Notes under the pieces: model-generated
Seen by the model: only the letters and a program-made list of their open reading frames with translations
Told to the model about the DNA's origin: nothing
The model's database searches: none
Made by a program: the position numbers and the translations under genes
From: Eutreptiella sp. 'Long Island Sound 2002'
Lineage: Eukaryota > Euglenozoa > Euglenophyceae > Eutreptiales > Eutreptiaceae
Direction of reading: 5' to 3'
DNA length: 64,000 bases
Assembly: GCA_964036045.1 (NCBI GenBank)
Contig: OZ038398.1
Location: 22,658,486 to 22,722,485 of the forward strand
Shown: in pieces, positions 40,401 through 53,899 of the stretch
Layout of the letters: every line of letters starts with the position of its first letter
How positions within the stretch are numbered: the stretch's first letter is position 1

Positions 40401-42472
40401 GCACCGGAACATGTTCCGGAAGCGCCGGATCATGTTGCGGAGGCGCCGGAACATGTTCCGGAAGCGCCGGAACATGTTCCGGAAGGACCGGAACATGTTC
40501 CGGAAGCGCCGGAACATGTTCCGGAAGGACCGGAACATGTTCCGGAAGGGCCGGAACATGTTCCGGAAGCGCCAGAACATGTTCCGGAAGGGCCGGAACA
40601 TGTTCCGGAAGCGCCGGAACATGTTCCGGAAGCACCGGAACATGTTCCGGAAGCACCGGAACATGTTCCGGAAGGGCCGGAACATGTTCCGGAAGCACCG
40701 GAACATGTTCCGGAAGCGCCGGAACATGTTCCGGAAGGACCGGAACATATTCTCGAAGGGCCGGAACATGTTCCGGAAGAGCCGGAACATGTTCCAGAAG
40801 CGCCGGAACATGTTCCGGAGGGACCCGAACATGTTCCGAAAGCGCCGGAACATGTTCCGGAAGGACCGGAACATGTTCCGGAAGCAGCAGAACATGTTCC
40901 GGAAGCGCCGGATCATGTTCCGGAAGCGCCGGAACATGTTCCGGAAGGACCGGAACATGTTCCGGAAGCGCCGGATCATGGTCCAGAAGCGCCGGAACAT
41001 GTTCCGGAAGCGCCGGAACATGTTCCGGAAGCACCGGAACATGTTCCGGAAGGGCCGGAACATGTTCCGGAAGCGCCGGAACATGCTCCGGAAGGACCGG
41101 AACATGTTCCGATGCTTCCGGAATATGTTCCGAAAGCACCGGAACATGTTCCGGAAGGACCGGAACATGTTCCGGAAGGACCGGAACATGTTCCGGAAGC
41201 ACCGCAACACGTTCCGGAAGGACCGGAAAATGTTCCGGAAGCGCCGGAACATGTTCCGGAAGCACCGGAACATGTTCCGGAAGCACCGGAACATGTTCCG
41301 GAAGGACCGGAACATGTTCCGGAAGCACCGGAACATGTTCCGGAAGCACCGGAACATGTTCCGGAAGCGCCGGATCATGTTCCCGAAGCGCCGGAACATG
41401 TTCCGGAAGGACCGGAACATGTTCCGGAAGCACCGGAACATGTTCCGGAAGCACCGGAACATGTTCCGGAAGGACCGGAACATGTTCCGGAAGGACCGAA
41501 ACATGTTCCGGAAGGACCGGAACATGTTCCGGAAGCGCCGGATCATGTTCCGAAAGCGCCGGAACATGTTCCGGAAGGACCGGAACATGTTCCGGAAGCA
41601 CCGGCACATGTTCCGGAAGCACCGGAACATGTTCCGGAAGCGCCGGAACATGTTCCGGAAGGACCGGAACATGTTCCGGAAGGACCGGAACGTGTTCCGG
41701 AAGGACCGGAACATGTTCCGGAAGCACCGGAACATGTTCCGGAAGCACCGGAACATGTTCCGGAAGCACCGGAACATGTTCCAGAAGGACCGGAACATGT
41801 TCCGGAAGGACCGGAACATGTTCCGGAAGCGCCGGAACATGTTCCGGAAGCACCGGAACATGTTCCAGAAGGACCGGAACATGTTCCGGAAGGACCGGAA
41901 CATGTTCCGATGGTTCCGGAACATGTTCCGAAAGCACCGGAACATGTTCCGGAAGCGCCGGATCATGTTCCCGAAGCGCCGGAACATGTTCCGGAAGCAC
42001 CGGAACATGTTCCGGAAGCACCGGAACATGTTCCGGAAGGACCGGAACATGTTCCGGAAGGACCGGAACATGTTCCGGAAGCACCGGAACATGTTCCGGA
42101 AGCGCCGGATCATGTTCCCGAAGGACCGGAACATGTTCCGGAAGCACCGGAACATGTTCCGGAAGCACCGGAACATGTTCCGGAAGCGCCGGAACATGTT
42201 CCGGAAGGACCGGAACATGTTCCGGAAGGACCGGAACGTGTTCCGGAAGGACCGGAACGTGTTCCGGAAGCACCGGAACGTGTTCCGGAAGCACCGGAAC
42301 ATGTTCCGGAAGCACCGGAACATGTTCCGGAAGCACCGGAACATGTTCCGGAAGCACCGGAACATGTTCCAGAAGGACCGGAACATGTTCCGGAAGGACC
42401 GGAACATGTTCCGATGGTTCCGGAACATGTTCCGAAAGCACCGGAACATGTTCCGGAAGCATCGGAACATGT

Positions 42473-43586
42473 TCCGGTCCTTCCGGAACATGTTCCGGTC
42501 CTTCCGGAATATGTTCCGGTGCTTCCGGAACATGTTCCGGCGCTTCCGGAACATGTTCCGGTGCTTCCGGAACATGTTCCGGTCCTTCCGGAACATGTTC
42601 CAGCGCTTCCGGAACATGATCCGGCGCTTCCGGAACATGTTCCGGTGCTTCCGGAACATGTTCCGGTCCTTCCGGAACATGTTCCGGTGCCTCCGGAACA
42701 TGTTCCGGTCCTTCCGGAACATGTTCCGGTCCTTCCGGAACATGTTCCGATGCTTTCGGAACATGTTCCGGAAGCATCGGAACATGTTCCGGTCCTTCCG
42801 GAACATGTTCCGGCGCTTCCGGAACATGTTCCGGCGCTTTCGGAACATGTTCCGGTCCTTCCGGAACATGTTCCGGCGCTTCCGGAACATGTTCCGGCGC
42901 TTCCGGAACATGTTCCGGTCCTTCCGGAACATGTTCCGGTGCTTCCGGAACATGTTTCGGCCCTTCCGGAACATGTTCCGGCCCTTCCGGAACATGTTCC
43001 GGCGCTTCCGGAACATGTTCCGGCCCTTCCGGAACATGTTCCGGTGCTTCCGGAACATGTTCCGGCGCCTCCGGAACATGTTCCGGCGCTTCCGGAACAT
43101 GATCCGGCGCTTCCGGAACATGTTCCAGTGCTTCCGGAACATGTTCCGGCGCCTCCGGAACATGTTCCGGCGCTCCCGGAACATGTTCCGGTGCTTCCGG
43201 AATTTGTTCCGGTGCCTCCGGAACATGTTCCGGTGCCTCCGGAACATGTTCCGGCGCTTCCGAACATGTTCCGGCGCTTCCGAACATGTTCCGGCGCTTC
43301 CGGAACATGTTCCGGTGCTTCCGGAACATGTTCGGGTGCTTCCGGAACATGTTCCGGAAGCATCGGAACATGTTCCGGAAGCATCGGAACATGTTCCGGA
43401 AGTTACGGAACATGTTCCGGTGCTTTCGGAACGTGTTCCGGTGCTTCCGGAACATGTTCCGGCGCTTCCGGAACATGTTCCGGCGCTTCCGGAACATGTA
43501 CCGGTCCTTCCGGAACATGTTCCGGTCCTTCCCGAACATGTTCGGGTGCTTCCGGAACATGTTCCGGTGCTTTCGGAACATGTTCC
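42473..43586 (-). repeat. Reversed satellite segment of about 1.1 kb
   Basis: Spacers switch from AAGCA type to TCCTT, TGCTT, CGCTT and CCCTT at about 42473 and switch back at about 43587. Short forward stretches occur inside (about 42765 and 43350-43395, spacer AAGCATC). The left end (TCCTT TCCTT, a GGAATATG core, then CAGCGCTTCCGG and CATGATCCGG) is repeated at 48379-48510 with an offset of 5,884 bp. Confidence 0.85.
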
Positions 43587-44199
43587 GGAAGCATCGGAAC
43601 ATGTTCCGGAGGCACCGGAACATGTTCCGGAACCGCCGGAACATGTTCCGGAAGGACCGGAACATGTTCCGGAAGCACCCGAACATGTTCCGGAAGGACC
43701 GGAACATGTTCCGGAAGGACCGGAACATTTTCCGGAAGGACCGGAACATGTTCCGGAAGCACCGAAACATGTTCCGGAAGCACCGGAACATGTTCCGGAA
43801 GCGCCCGAATATGTTCCGGAAGCACCGGAATATGTTCCGGAAGCACCGGAACATGTTCCGATGCTTCCGGAACATGTCCCGAAAGCACCGGAACATGTTC
43901 CGGAAGCACCGGAACATGTTCCGGAGGCACCGGAACATGTTCCGGAAGGACCGGAACATGTTCCGGAAGGACCGGGACACTTTCCGGAAGCACCGGAACA
44001 TGTTCCGGAAGCACCGGAACATGTTCCGGAAGCGCCGGAATATTTTCCGGAAGGACCGGAACATGTTCCGGAAGGACCGGAACATGTTCCGGAAGCGCCG
44101 GAACATGTTCCGGAAGCGCCGGAACGTGTTCCGGAAGCGCCGGAACATGTTCCGGAAGCACCGGAACATGTTCCGGAAGCGCCGGAACATGTTCCGGAA

Positions 44200-47100
44200 G
44201 CGCCAGAACATGTTCCGGAAGCGCCAGAACATGTTCTGGAAGCGCCAGAACATGTTTTGGAAGGACCGGAACATGTTCCGGAAGCACCGGAACATGTTCC
44301 GGAGGGACCGGAACATGTTCCGGAAGCAGCGGAGCATGTTCCGGAAGCGCCGGAACATGTTCCGGAAGCGCCAGAACATGTTCCGGAAGGACCGGAACAT
44401 GTTCCGGAAGCGCCAGAACATGTTCTGGAAGCGCCAGAACATGTTTTGGAAGGACCGGAACATGTTCCGGAAGCACCGGAACATGTTCCGGAGGGACCGG
44501 AACATGTTCCGGAAGCAGCGGAGCATGTTCCGGAAGCGCCGGAACATGTTCCGGAAGCGCCAGAACATGTTCCGGAAGGACCGGAACATGTTCCGGAAGG
44601 ACCGGAACATGTTCCGGAAGCACCGGATCATGTTCCGGAGGGACCGGAACATGTTCCGGAAGCGCCGGAACATGTTCCGGAAGGACCGGAACATGTTCCG
44701 GAAGGACGGGAACATGTTCCGGAAGCGCCGGAACATGTTCCGGAAGCGTCGGAACATGTTCCGGAAGCACCGGAACATGTTCCGGAAGCACCGGAACATG
44801 TTCCGGAAGTGCCAGAACATGTTTTGGAAGGACCGGAACATGTTCCGGAAGCACCGGAACATGTTCCGGAAGCACCGGAACATGTTCCGGAAGCAGCGGA
44901 ACATGTTCCGGAAGCGCCGGAACATGTTCCGGAAGGACCGGAACATGTTCCGGAAGCACCGGAACATGTTCCGGAAGCACCGGATCATGTTCCGGAGGGA
45001 CCGGAACATGTTCCGGAAGCGCCGGAACATGTTCCGGAAGCACCGGAACATGTTCCCGAAGGACGGGAACATGTTCCGGAAGCGCCGGAACATGTTCCGG
45101 AAGCGTCGGAACATGTTCCGGAAGCGCCGGAACATGTTCCGGAAGCACCGGAACATGTTCCGGAAGCGCCGGAACATGTTCCGGAAGGACCGGAACATGT
45201 TCCGGAAGCACCGGAACATGTTCCGGAAGGACCGGAACATGTTCCGGAAGCGCCGGAACATGTTCCGGAAGCACCGGAACATGTTCCGGAAGCGCCGGAA
45301 CATGTTCCGGAACCACCGGAACATGTTCCGGAAGCGCCGGAATTTGTTCCGGAAGCGCCGTAACATGTTCCGGAAGCGCCGGAACATGTTCCGGAAGGAC
45401 CGGAACATGTTCTGGAAGAACCGGAACATGTTCCGGAAGCACCGGAACATGTTCCGGAAGGACCGGAACATGTTCCGGAAGCACCGGAACATGTTCCGGA
45501 AGCGCCGGAACATGGTCCGGAAGCGCCGGAACATGTTCCGGAAGCACCGGAACATGTTCCGGAAGCACCGCCGGAACATGTTCCGGAAGGACCGGAACAT
45601 GTTCCGGAAGGACCGGAACATGTTCCGGAAGCGCTGGAACATGTTCCGGAAGCGCCAGAACATGTTCCGGAAGCGGCGGAACATGTTCCAGAAGGACCGG
45701 AACATGTTCCGTAAGGACCCGAACATGTTCCGGAAGCACCGGAACATGTTCTGAAAGCACCGGAACATGTTCCGGAAGCGCCGGAACATGTTCCGGAAGC
45801 ACCGGAACATGTTCCGGAAGCACCGCCGGAACATGTTCCGGAAGGACCGGAACATGTTCCGGAAGCGCCGGAACATGTTCCGGAAGCGCCAGAACATGTT
45901 CTGGAAGCGCCAGAACATGTTTTGGAAGGACCGGAACATGTTCCGGAAGCACCGGAACATGTTCCGGAGGGACCGGAACATGTTCCAGAAGCAGCGGAAC
46001 ATGTTCCGGAAGGACGGGAACATGTTCCGGAAGCGCCGGAACATGCTCTGGAAGCGCCGGAACATGTTCTGGAAGCGCCGGAACATGTTCCGGAAGCACC
46101 GGAACATGTTCCGGAAGCGCCAGAACATGTTTTGGAAGGACCGGAACATGTTCCGGAAGCACCGGAACATGTTCCGGAAGCAGCGGAACATGTTCCGGAA
46201 GCGCCGGAACATGTTCCGGAAGGACCGGAACATGTTCCGGAAGCACCGGATCATGTTCCGGAAGCACCGGATCATGTTCCGGAGGGACCGGAACATGTTC
46301 CGGAAGCGCCGGAACATGTTCCGGAAGGACCGGAATATGTTCCGGAAGGACGGGAACATGTTCCGGAAGCACCGGAACATGTTCCAGAAGCGTCGGAACA
46401 TGTTCCGGAAGCACCGGAACATGTTCCGGAAGCACCGGAACATGTTCCGGAAGCACCGGAACATGTTCCGGAAGCACCGGAATATGTTCCGGAAGCGCGG
46501 GAACATGTTCCGGAAGGACCGGAACATGTTCCGGAAGGACCGGAATATGTTCCGGAAGGACGGGAACATGTTCCAGAAGCGCCGGAACATGTTCCGGTGC
46601 TTCCGGAACATGTTCCGGTGCTTCTGGAACATGTTCCGGAAGCACCGGAACATGTTCCGGAAGCGCCGGAACATGTTCCGGAAGGACCGGAACATGTTCC
46701 GGAAGGACCAGAACATGCTCCGGAAGCGCCGGAACATGTTCCGGAAGCGCCGGAACATGTTCCGGAAGCACCGGAACATCTGGAAGCGCCGGAACATGTT
46801 CCGGAAGCGGCGGAACATGTTCCGGAAGGACCGGAACATGTTCCGGAAGGACCGGAACATGTTCCGGAAGCGCCGAAACATGTTCTGGAAGAACCGGAAC
46901 ATGTTCCGGAAGCACCGGAACGTGTTACGGCAGCACCGGAACATGTTCCGGAAGCACCGGAACATGTTCCGGAAGCGCCGGAACATGTTCTGGAAGTACC
47001 GGAACATGTTCCCGAAGCACCGCCAGAACATGTTTTGGAAGGACCGGAACATGTTCCGGAAGCACCGGAACATGTTCCGGAGGGACCGGAACATGTTCCG

Positions 47101-50100
47101 GAAGCAGCGGAGCATGTTCCGGAAGCGCCGGAACATGTTCCGGAAGCGCCAGAACATGTTCCGGAAGGACCGGAACATGTTCCGGAAGGACCGGAACATG
47201 TTCCGGAAGCACCGGATCATGTTCCGGAGGGACCGGAACATGTTCCGGAAGCGCCGGAACATGTTCCGGAAGGACCGGAACATGTTCCGGAAGGACGGGA
47301 ACATGTTCCGGAAGCGCCGGAACATGTTCCGGAAGCGTCGGAACATGTTCCGGAAGCACCGGAACATGTTCCGGAAGCACCGGAACATGTTCCGGAAGTG
47401 CCAGAACATGTTTTGGAAGGACCGGAACATGTTCCGGAAGCACCGGAACATGTTCCGGAAGCATCGGAACATGTTCCGGAAGCAGCGGAACATGTTCCGG
47501 AAGCGCCGGAACATGTTCCGGAAGGACCGGAACATGTTCCGGAAGCACCGGAACATGTTCCGGAAGCACCGGATCATGTTCCGGAGGGACCGGAACATGT
47601 TCCGGAAGCGCCGGAACATGTTCCGGAAGCACCGGAACATGTTCCCGAAGGACGGGAACATGTTCCGGAAGCGCCGGAACATGTTCCGGAAGCGTCGGAA
47701 CATGTTCCGGAAGCGCCGGAACATGTTCCGGAAGCACCAGAACATGTTCCGGAAGCGCCGGAACATGTTCCGGAAGCACCGGAACATGTTCCGGAAGCAC
47801 CGGAACATGTTCCGGAAGGACCGGAACATGTTCCGGAAGCGCCGGAACATGTTACGGAAGCACCGGAACATGTTCCGGAAGCGCCGGAACATGTTCCGGA
47901 AGCGCCGGAACATGTTCCGGAAGCACCGGAACATGTTCCGGAAGCACCGGAACATGTTCCGGAAGCGCCGGAACATGTTCCGGAACCACCGGAACATGTT
48001 CCGGAAGCGCCGGGACTTGTTCCGGAAGCGCCGTAACATGTTCCGGAAGCGCCGGAACATGTTCCACAAGGACCGGAACATGTTCCGGAAGTACCGGAAC
48101 ATGTTCCGGAAGCACCGGAACATGTTCCGGAAGGACCGGAACATGTTCCGGAAGGACCGGAACGTGTTCCGGAAGGACCGGAACATGTTCCGGAAGCACC
48201 GGAACATGTTCCGGAAGCACCGGAACATGTTCCGGAAGCACCGGAACATGTTCCAGCAGGACCGGAACATGTTCCGGAAGGACCGGAACATGTTCCGGAA
48301 GCGCCGGAACATGTTCCGGAAGCACCGGAACATGTTCCAGAAGGACCGGAACATGTTCCGGAAGGACCGGAACATGTTCCGGTCCTTCCGGAATATGTTC
48401 CGGTGCTTCCGGAACATGTTCCGGCGCTTCCGGAACATGTTCCGGTGCTTCCGGAACATGTTCCGGTCCTTCCGGAACATGTTCCAGCGCTTCCGGAACA
48501 TGATCCGGCGCTTCCGGAACATGTTCCGGTGCTTCTGGAACATGTTCCGGTCCTTCCGGAACATGTTCCGGTGCCTCCGGAACATGTTCCGGTGCTTCCG
48601 GAACGTGTTCCGGTGCTTCCGGAACGTGTTCCGGCGCTTCCGGAACATGTTCCGGTCCTTCCGGAACATGTTCCGGTCCTTCCCGAACATGTTCAAGTGC
48701 TTCCGGAACATGTTCCGGTGCTTTCGGAACATGTTCCGGAAGCATCGGAACATGTTCCGGAGGCACCGGAACATGTTCCGGAACCGCCGGAACATGTTCC
48801 GGAAGGACCGGAAAATGTTCCGGAAGCACCCGAACATGTTCCGGAAGGACCGGAACATGTTCACGAAGGACCGGAAGATTTTCCGGAAGGACCGAAACAT
48901 GTTCCGGAAGCACCGAAACATGTTCCGGAAGCACCGGAACATGTTCCGGAAGCGCCCGAATATGTTCCGGAAGCACCGGAATATGTTCCGGAAGCACCGG
49001 AACATGTTCCGATGCTTCCGGAACATGTCCCGAAAGCACCGGAACATGTTCCGGAAGCACCGGAACATGTTCCGGAGGCACCGGAACATGTTCCGGAAGG
49101 ACCGGAACATGTTCCGGAAGCACCGGAACATGTTCCGGAAGCACCGGAACATGTTCCGGAAGCGCCGGAACATGTTCCGGAAGCGCCGGAACATGTTCCG
49201 GAAGGACCGGAACATGTTCCGGAAGGACCGGAACATGTTCCGGAAGCGCCGGAACATGTTCCGGAAGCGCCGGAACATGTTCCGGAAGCACCGGAACATG
49301 TTCCGGAAGCGCCGGAACATGTTCCGGAAGCGCCGGAACATGTTCCGGAAGCGCCAGAACATGTTTTGGAAGGACCGGAACATGTTCCGGAAGCACCGGA
49401 ACATGTTCCGGAGGGACCGGAACATGTTCCGGAAGCAGCGGAGCATGTTCCGGAAGCGCCGGAACATGTTCCGGAAGCGCCAGAACATGTTCCGGAAGGA
49501 CCGGAACATGTTCCGGAAGGACCGGAACATGTTCCGGAAGCACCGGATCATGTTCCGGAGGGACCGGAACATGTTCCGGAAGCGCCGGAACATGTTCCGG
49601 AAGGACCGGAACATGTTCCGGAAGGACGGGAACATGTTCCGGAAGCGTCGGAACATGTTCCGGAAGCACCGGAACATGTTCCGGAAGCACCGGAACATGT
49701 TCCGGAAGTGCCAGAACATGTTTTGGAAGGACCGGAACATGTTCCGGAAGCACCGGAACATGTTCCGGAAGCACCGGAACATGTTCCGGAAGCAGCGGAA
49801 CATGTTCCGGAAGCGCCGGAACATGTTCCGGAAGGACCGGAACATGTTCCGGAAGCACCGGAACATGTTCCGGAAGCACCGGATCATGTTCCGGAGGGAC
49901 CGGAACATGTTCCGGAAGCGCCGGAACATGTTCCGGAAGCACCGGAACATGTTCCCGAAGGACGGGAACATGTTCCGGAAGCGCCGGAACATGTTCCGGA
50001 AGCGTCGGAACATGTTCCGGAAGCGCCGGAACATGTTCCGGAAGCGCCGGAACATGTTCCGGAAGGACCGGAACATGTTCCGGAAGCACCGGAACATGTT

Positions 50101-50930
50101 CCGGAAGGACCGGAACATGTTCCGGAAGCGCCGGAACATGTTCCGGAAGCACCGGAAAATGTTCCGGAAGCGCCGGAACATGTTCCGGAAGGACCGGAAC
50201 ATGTTCCGGAAGCACCGGAACATGTTCCGGAAGCGCCGGAACATGTTCCGGAACCACCGGAACATGTTCCCGAAGCGCCGGAACTTGTTCCGGAAGCGCC
50301 GTAACATGTTCCGGAAGCGCCGGAACATGTTCCAGAAGGACCGGAACATGTTCCGGAAGAACCGGAACATGTTCCGGAAGCACCGGAACATGTTCCGGAA
50401 GGACCGGAACATGTTCCGGAAGCACCGGAACATGTTCCGGAAGGACCGGAACATGTTCCGGAAGCGCCGGAACATGGTCCGGAAGCGCCGGAACATGTTC
50501 CGGAAGCACCGGAACATGTTCCGGAAGCACCGCCGGAACATGTTCCGGAAGGACCGGAACATGTTCCGGAAGGACCGGAACATGTTCCGGAAGCGCCGGA
50601 ACATGTTCCGGAAGCGCCAGAACATGTTCCGGAAGCGGCGGAACATGTTCCAGAAGGACCAGAACATGTTCCGTAAGGACCCGAACATGTTCCGGAAGCA
50701 CCGGAACATGTTCTGAAAGCACCGGAACATGTTCCGGAAGCGCCGGAACATGTTCCGGAAGCACCGGAACATGTTCCGGAAGGACCGGAACATGTTCCGG
50801 AAGCGCCGGAACATGTTCCGGAAGCACCGGAACATGTTCCGGAAGCACCGCCGGAACATGTTCCGGAAGGACCGGAACATGTTCCGGAAGCGCCGGAACA
50901 TGTTCCGGAAGCGCCGGAACATGTTCTAGA
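44200..50930 (+). repeat. Higher-order repeat with three copies marked by CAGAACATGTTTTGG
   Basis: Copy A covers about 44430-45400, copy B about 47030-48040 and copy C about 49360-50310. TGTTTTGGA occurs at 44442, 47031 and 49362, and a CCGTAACATG unit closes each at about 45359, 48031 and 50300. Between A and C the flanks also match (AACATGTCCC at 43871 and 49022; GTAAGGACCCGAAC then CATGTTCTGAAAG near 45712 and 50674, offset 4,962 bp). A local 189-bp tandem doubling (nine units) inside copy A, near 44215-44580, accounts for the difference between the 5,151-bp and 4,962-bp offsets. Confidence 0.85.
48379..48735 (-). repeat. Reversed satellite patch, partial copy of 42.5-43.6 kb
   Basis: Spacers read TCCTT, TGCTT and CGCTT here. 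The first 130 bp match the segment starting at about 42495, including the GGAATATG core, CAGCGCTTCCGG and the CATGATCCGG core. The right end returns to forward orientation through CTTTCGGAACATGTTCCGG and an AAGCATC spacer, as it does at 43570-43587. It therefore belongs to the larger duplication that also produced the copies at 43.6-45.8 and 48.7-50.8 kb. Confidence 0.8.
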
Positions 50931-53378
50931 AGCGCCAGAACATGTTTTGGAAGGACCGGAACATGTTCCGGAAGCACCGGAACATGTTCCGGAGGGACCG
51001 GAACATGTTCCAGAAGCAGCGGAACATGTTCCGGAAGGACGGGAACATGTTCCGGAAGCGCCGGAACATGCTCCGGAAGCGTCGGAACATGTTCCGGAAG
51101 CACCGGAACATGTTCCGAAAGCACCGGAACATGTTCCGGAAGCGCCGGAACATGTTCTGGAAGCGCCGGAACATGTTCTGGAAGCGCCGGAACATGTTCC
51201 GGAAGCACCGGAACATGTTCCGGAAGCACCGGAACATGTTCTGGAAGCGCCAGAACATGTTTTGGAAGGACCGGAACATGTTCCGGAAGCACCGGAACAT
51301 GTTCCGGAAGCAGCGGAACATGTTCCGGAAGCGCCGGAACATGTTCCGGAAGGACCGGAACAAGTTCCGGAAGGACCGGAACATGTTCCGGAAGCACCGG
51401 ATCATGTTCCGGAGGGACCGGAACATGTTCCGGAAGCGCCGGAACATGTTCCGGAAGGACCGGAATATGTTCCGGAAGGACGGGAACATGTTCCAGAAGC
51501 GCCGGAACATGTTCCAAAAGCGTCGGAACATGTTCCGGAAGCACCGGAACATGTTCCGGAAGCACCGGAACATGTTCCGGAGGGACCGGAACATGTTCCG
51601 GAAGCGCCGGAACATGTTCCGGAAGGACCGGAATATGTTCCGGAAGGACGGGAACATGTTCCAGAAGCGCCGGAACATGTTCCAGAAGCGTCGGAACATG
51701 TTCCGGAGGGACCGGAACATGTTCCGGAAGCACCGGAACATGTTCCGGAAGCGCCGGAACATGTTCCGGAAGGACCGGAACATGTTCCGGAAGGACCGGA
51801 ATATGTTCCGGAAGGACGGGAACATGTTCCAGAAGCGCCGGAACATGTTCCAGAAGCACCGGAACATGTTCCGGAAGCAGCGAAACATGTTCCGGAAGCA
51901 CCGGAACATGTTCCGGAAGCACCGGAACATGTTCCGGAAGCACCGGAACATGTTCCGGAAGCGCCGGAACATGTTCCGGAAGCACCGGAACATGTTCCGG
52001 AAGCGCCGAAACATGTTCTGGAAGGACCGGAACATGTTCCGGAAGCACCGGAACGTGTTACGGCAGCACCGGAACATGTTCCGGAAGCACCGGAACATGT
52101 TCCGGAAGCGCCGGAACATGTTCTGGAAGTACCGGAACATGTTCCGGAAGCACCAGAACATGTTCCGGAAGCGCCGGAACATGTTCCGGAAGGACCCGAA
52201 CATGTTCTGGAAGGACCCGAACATGTTCCGGAAGCACCGGAACATGTTCTGGAAGCACCGGAACATGTTCCGGAAGCACCGGAACATGTTCCGGAAGGAC
52301 CGGAACATGTTCCGGAAGCGCCGGAACATGTTCCGGAAGGACCGGAACATGTTCCGGAAGGACCGGAAAATGTTCCGGAAGCACCGGAACATGTTCCGGA
52401 AGCGCCGGAACATGTTCCGGACGGACCGGAACATGTTCCGGAAGGACGGGAACATGTTCCAGAAGCGCCGGAACATGTTCCAGAAGCACCGGAACATGTT
52501 CCGGAAGCACCGGAACATGTTCCGGAAGCACCGGAACATGTTCCGGAAGCACCGGAATATCTGGAAGCGCCGGAACATGTTCCGGAAGCGGCGGAACATG
52601 TTCCGGAAGGACCGGAACATGTTCCGGAAGGACCGGAACATGTTCCGGAAGCGCCGAAACATGTTCTGGAAGGACCGGAACATGTTCCGGAAGCACCGGA
52701 ACGTGTTACGGCAGCACCGGAACATGTTCCGGAAGCACCGGAAGGTGTTCCGGAAGCGCCGGAACATGTTCTGGAAGTACCGGAACATGTTCCGGAAGCA
52801 CCAGAACATGTTCGGGACGGACCAGAACATGTTCCGGGAGGACCGGAACATGTTCCGGAAGGACCGGAACATGTTCCGGAAGGACCCGAACATGTTCCCG
52901 AAGCACCGGAACATGTTCTGGAAGCACCGGAACATGTTCCAGAAGCGCAGGAACATGTTCCGGAAGCACCGGAACATGTTCCGGAAGCGCCGGAACATGT
53001 TCCGGAAGCGCCGGAACATGTTCTGGAAGCGCCGGAACATGTTCCGGAAGCGCCGGAACATGTTCCGGAAGCGCCGGAACATGTTCCGGAAGGACCGGAA
53101 CATGTTCCGGGAGGACCGGAACATGTTCCGGAAGGACCGGAACATGTTCCGGAAGCACCGGAACATGTTCCGGAAGCACCGGAACATGTTCCGGAAGCGC
53201 CGGAACATGTTCCGGAAGCGCCGGAACATGTTCCGGAAGCGCCGCAACATGTTCCGGAAGGACCGGAAGATGTTCCGGAAGCGCCGGAACATGTTCCGGA
53301 AGCGCCGGAACATGTTCCGGAAGCACGGGAACATGTTCCGGAAGCACCAGAACATGTTCCGGAAGCACCGGAACATGT

Positions 53379-53430
53379 GGAAGTGTCTGCTATGCAATGA
53401 GTTTTCTGTTTTATTGCTCCGTTATAATGC
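53379..53430. other. 52-bp non-satellite island
   Basis: This is an AT-rich stretch (contains TGAGTTTTCTG and TTATTGCTCC) between two satellite edges, with no palindrome copy. It contains a weak inverted pair, GCAATGA and TTATTGC. It is too short to assign. It shows no similarity by eye to the 378-bp island at 26093. Confidence 0.8.
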
Positions 53431-53899
53431 AACATGTTCCGGAAGCACCGGAACATGTTCCGGAAGCACCGGAACATGTTCCGGAAGGAACGGAACATGT
53501 TCCGGAAGCACCGGAACATGTTCCGGAAGGACCGGAACATGTTCCGGAAGCGCCGGAACATGTTCCGGAAGGACCCGAACATGTTCCGGAAGCACCGGAA
53601 CATGTTCCGGAAGCATTGGAACATGTTGCGGAAGCCCCGGAACATGTTCCGGAAGCCACCGGAACATGTTCCGGAAGCGCCGGAACATGTTCCGGAAGCG
53701 CCGGAATATGTTCCGGAAGGACCGGAACATGTTCCGGAAGCGCCGGATAATGTTCCGGAAGCACCGGAACATGTTCCCGAGGCACGGGAACATGTTCCGG
53801 AACCGCCGGAATATGTTCCGGAAGCGCCGGAATATGATCCAGAAGCGCCGGAACATGTTCCGGAAGTGCCGGAACATGTTCCCGAAGCGCCGGAACATG

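Larger units (their letters stand above)
26471..53378. repeat. 21-bp palindromic satellite, block 2
   Basis: The same unit resumes at CATGTTCCGG (26471) and runs for 26.9 kb with only small phase breaks. Orientation is mainly forward, with three reversed patches listed separately. Block 2 has its own variants: the recurring two-unit reversed marker CCGGCGCCTCCGG then CGGCGCTTCCAAAAC (for example about 32645, 32790, 37018 and 39893), CATGTTCAGCCGG truncated units (29511 and 31038), AACCG spacers, and after 44 kb CAGAACATGTTTTGG cores. Confidence 0.98.

Noticed and set aside
26432-45363. Plus-strand open frames of more than 5,300 codons (26432-42619 and 29413-45363), and many similar frames on both strands
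   Set aside because: They encode only heptad repeats, overlap each other in all six frames, have no conserved domain, and exist because the 21-bp unit contains no stop codon. No frame is favoured over another.
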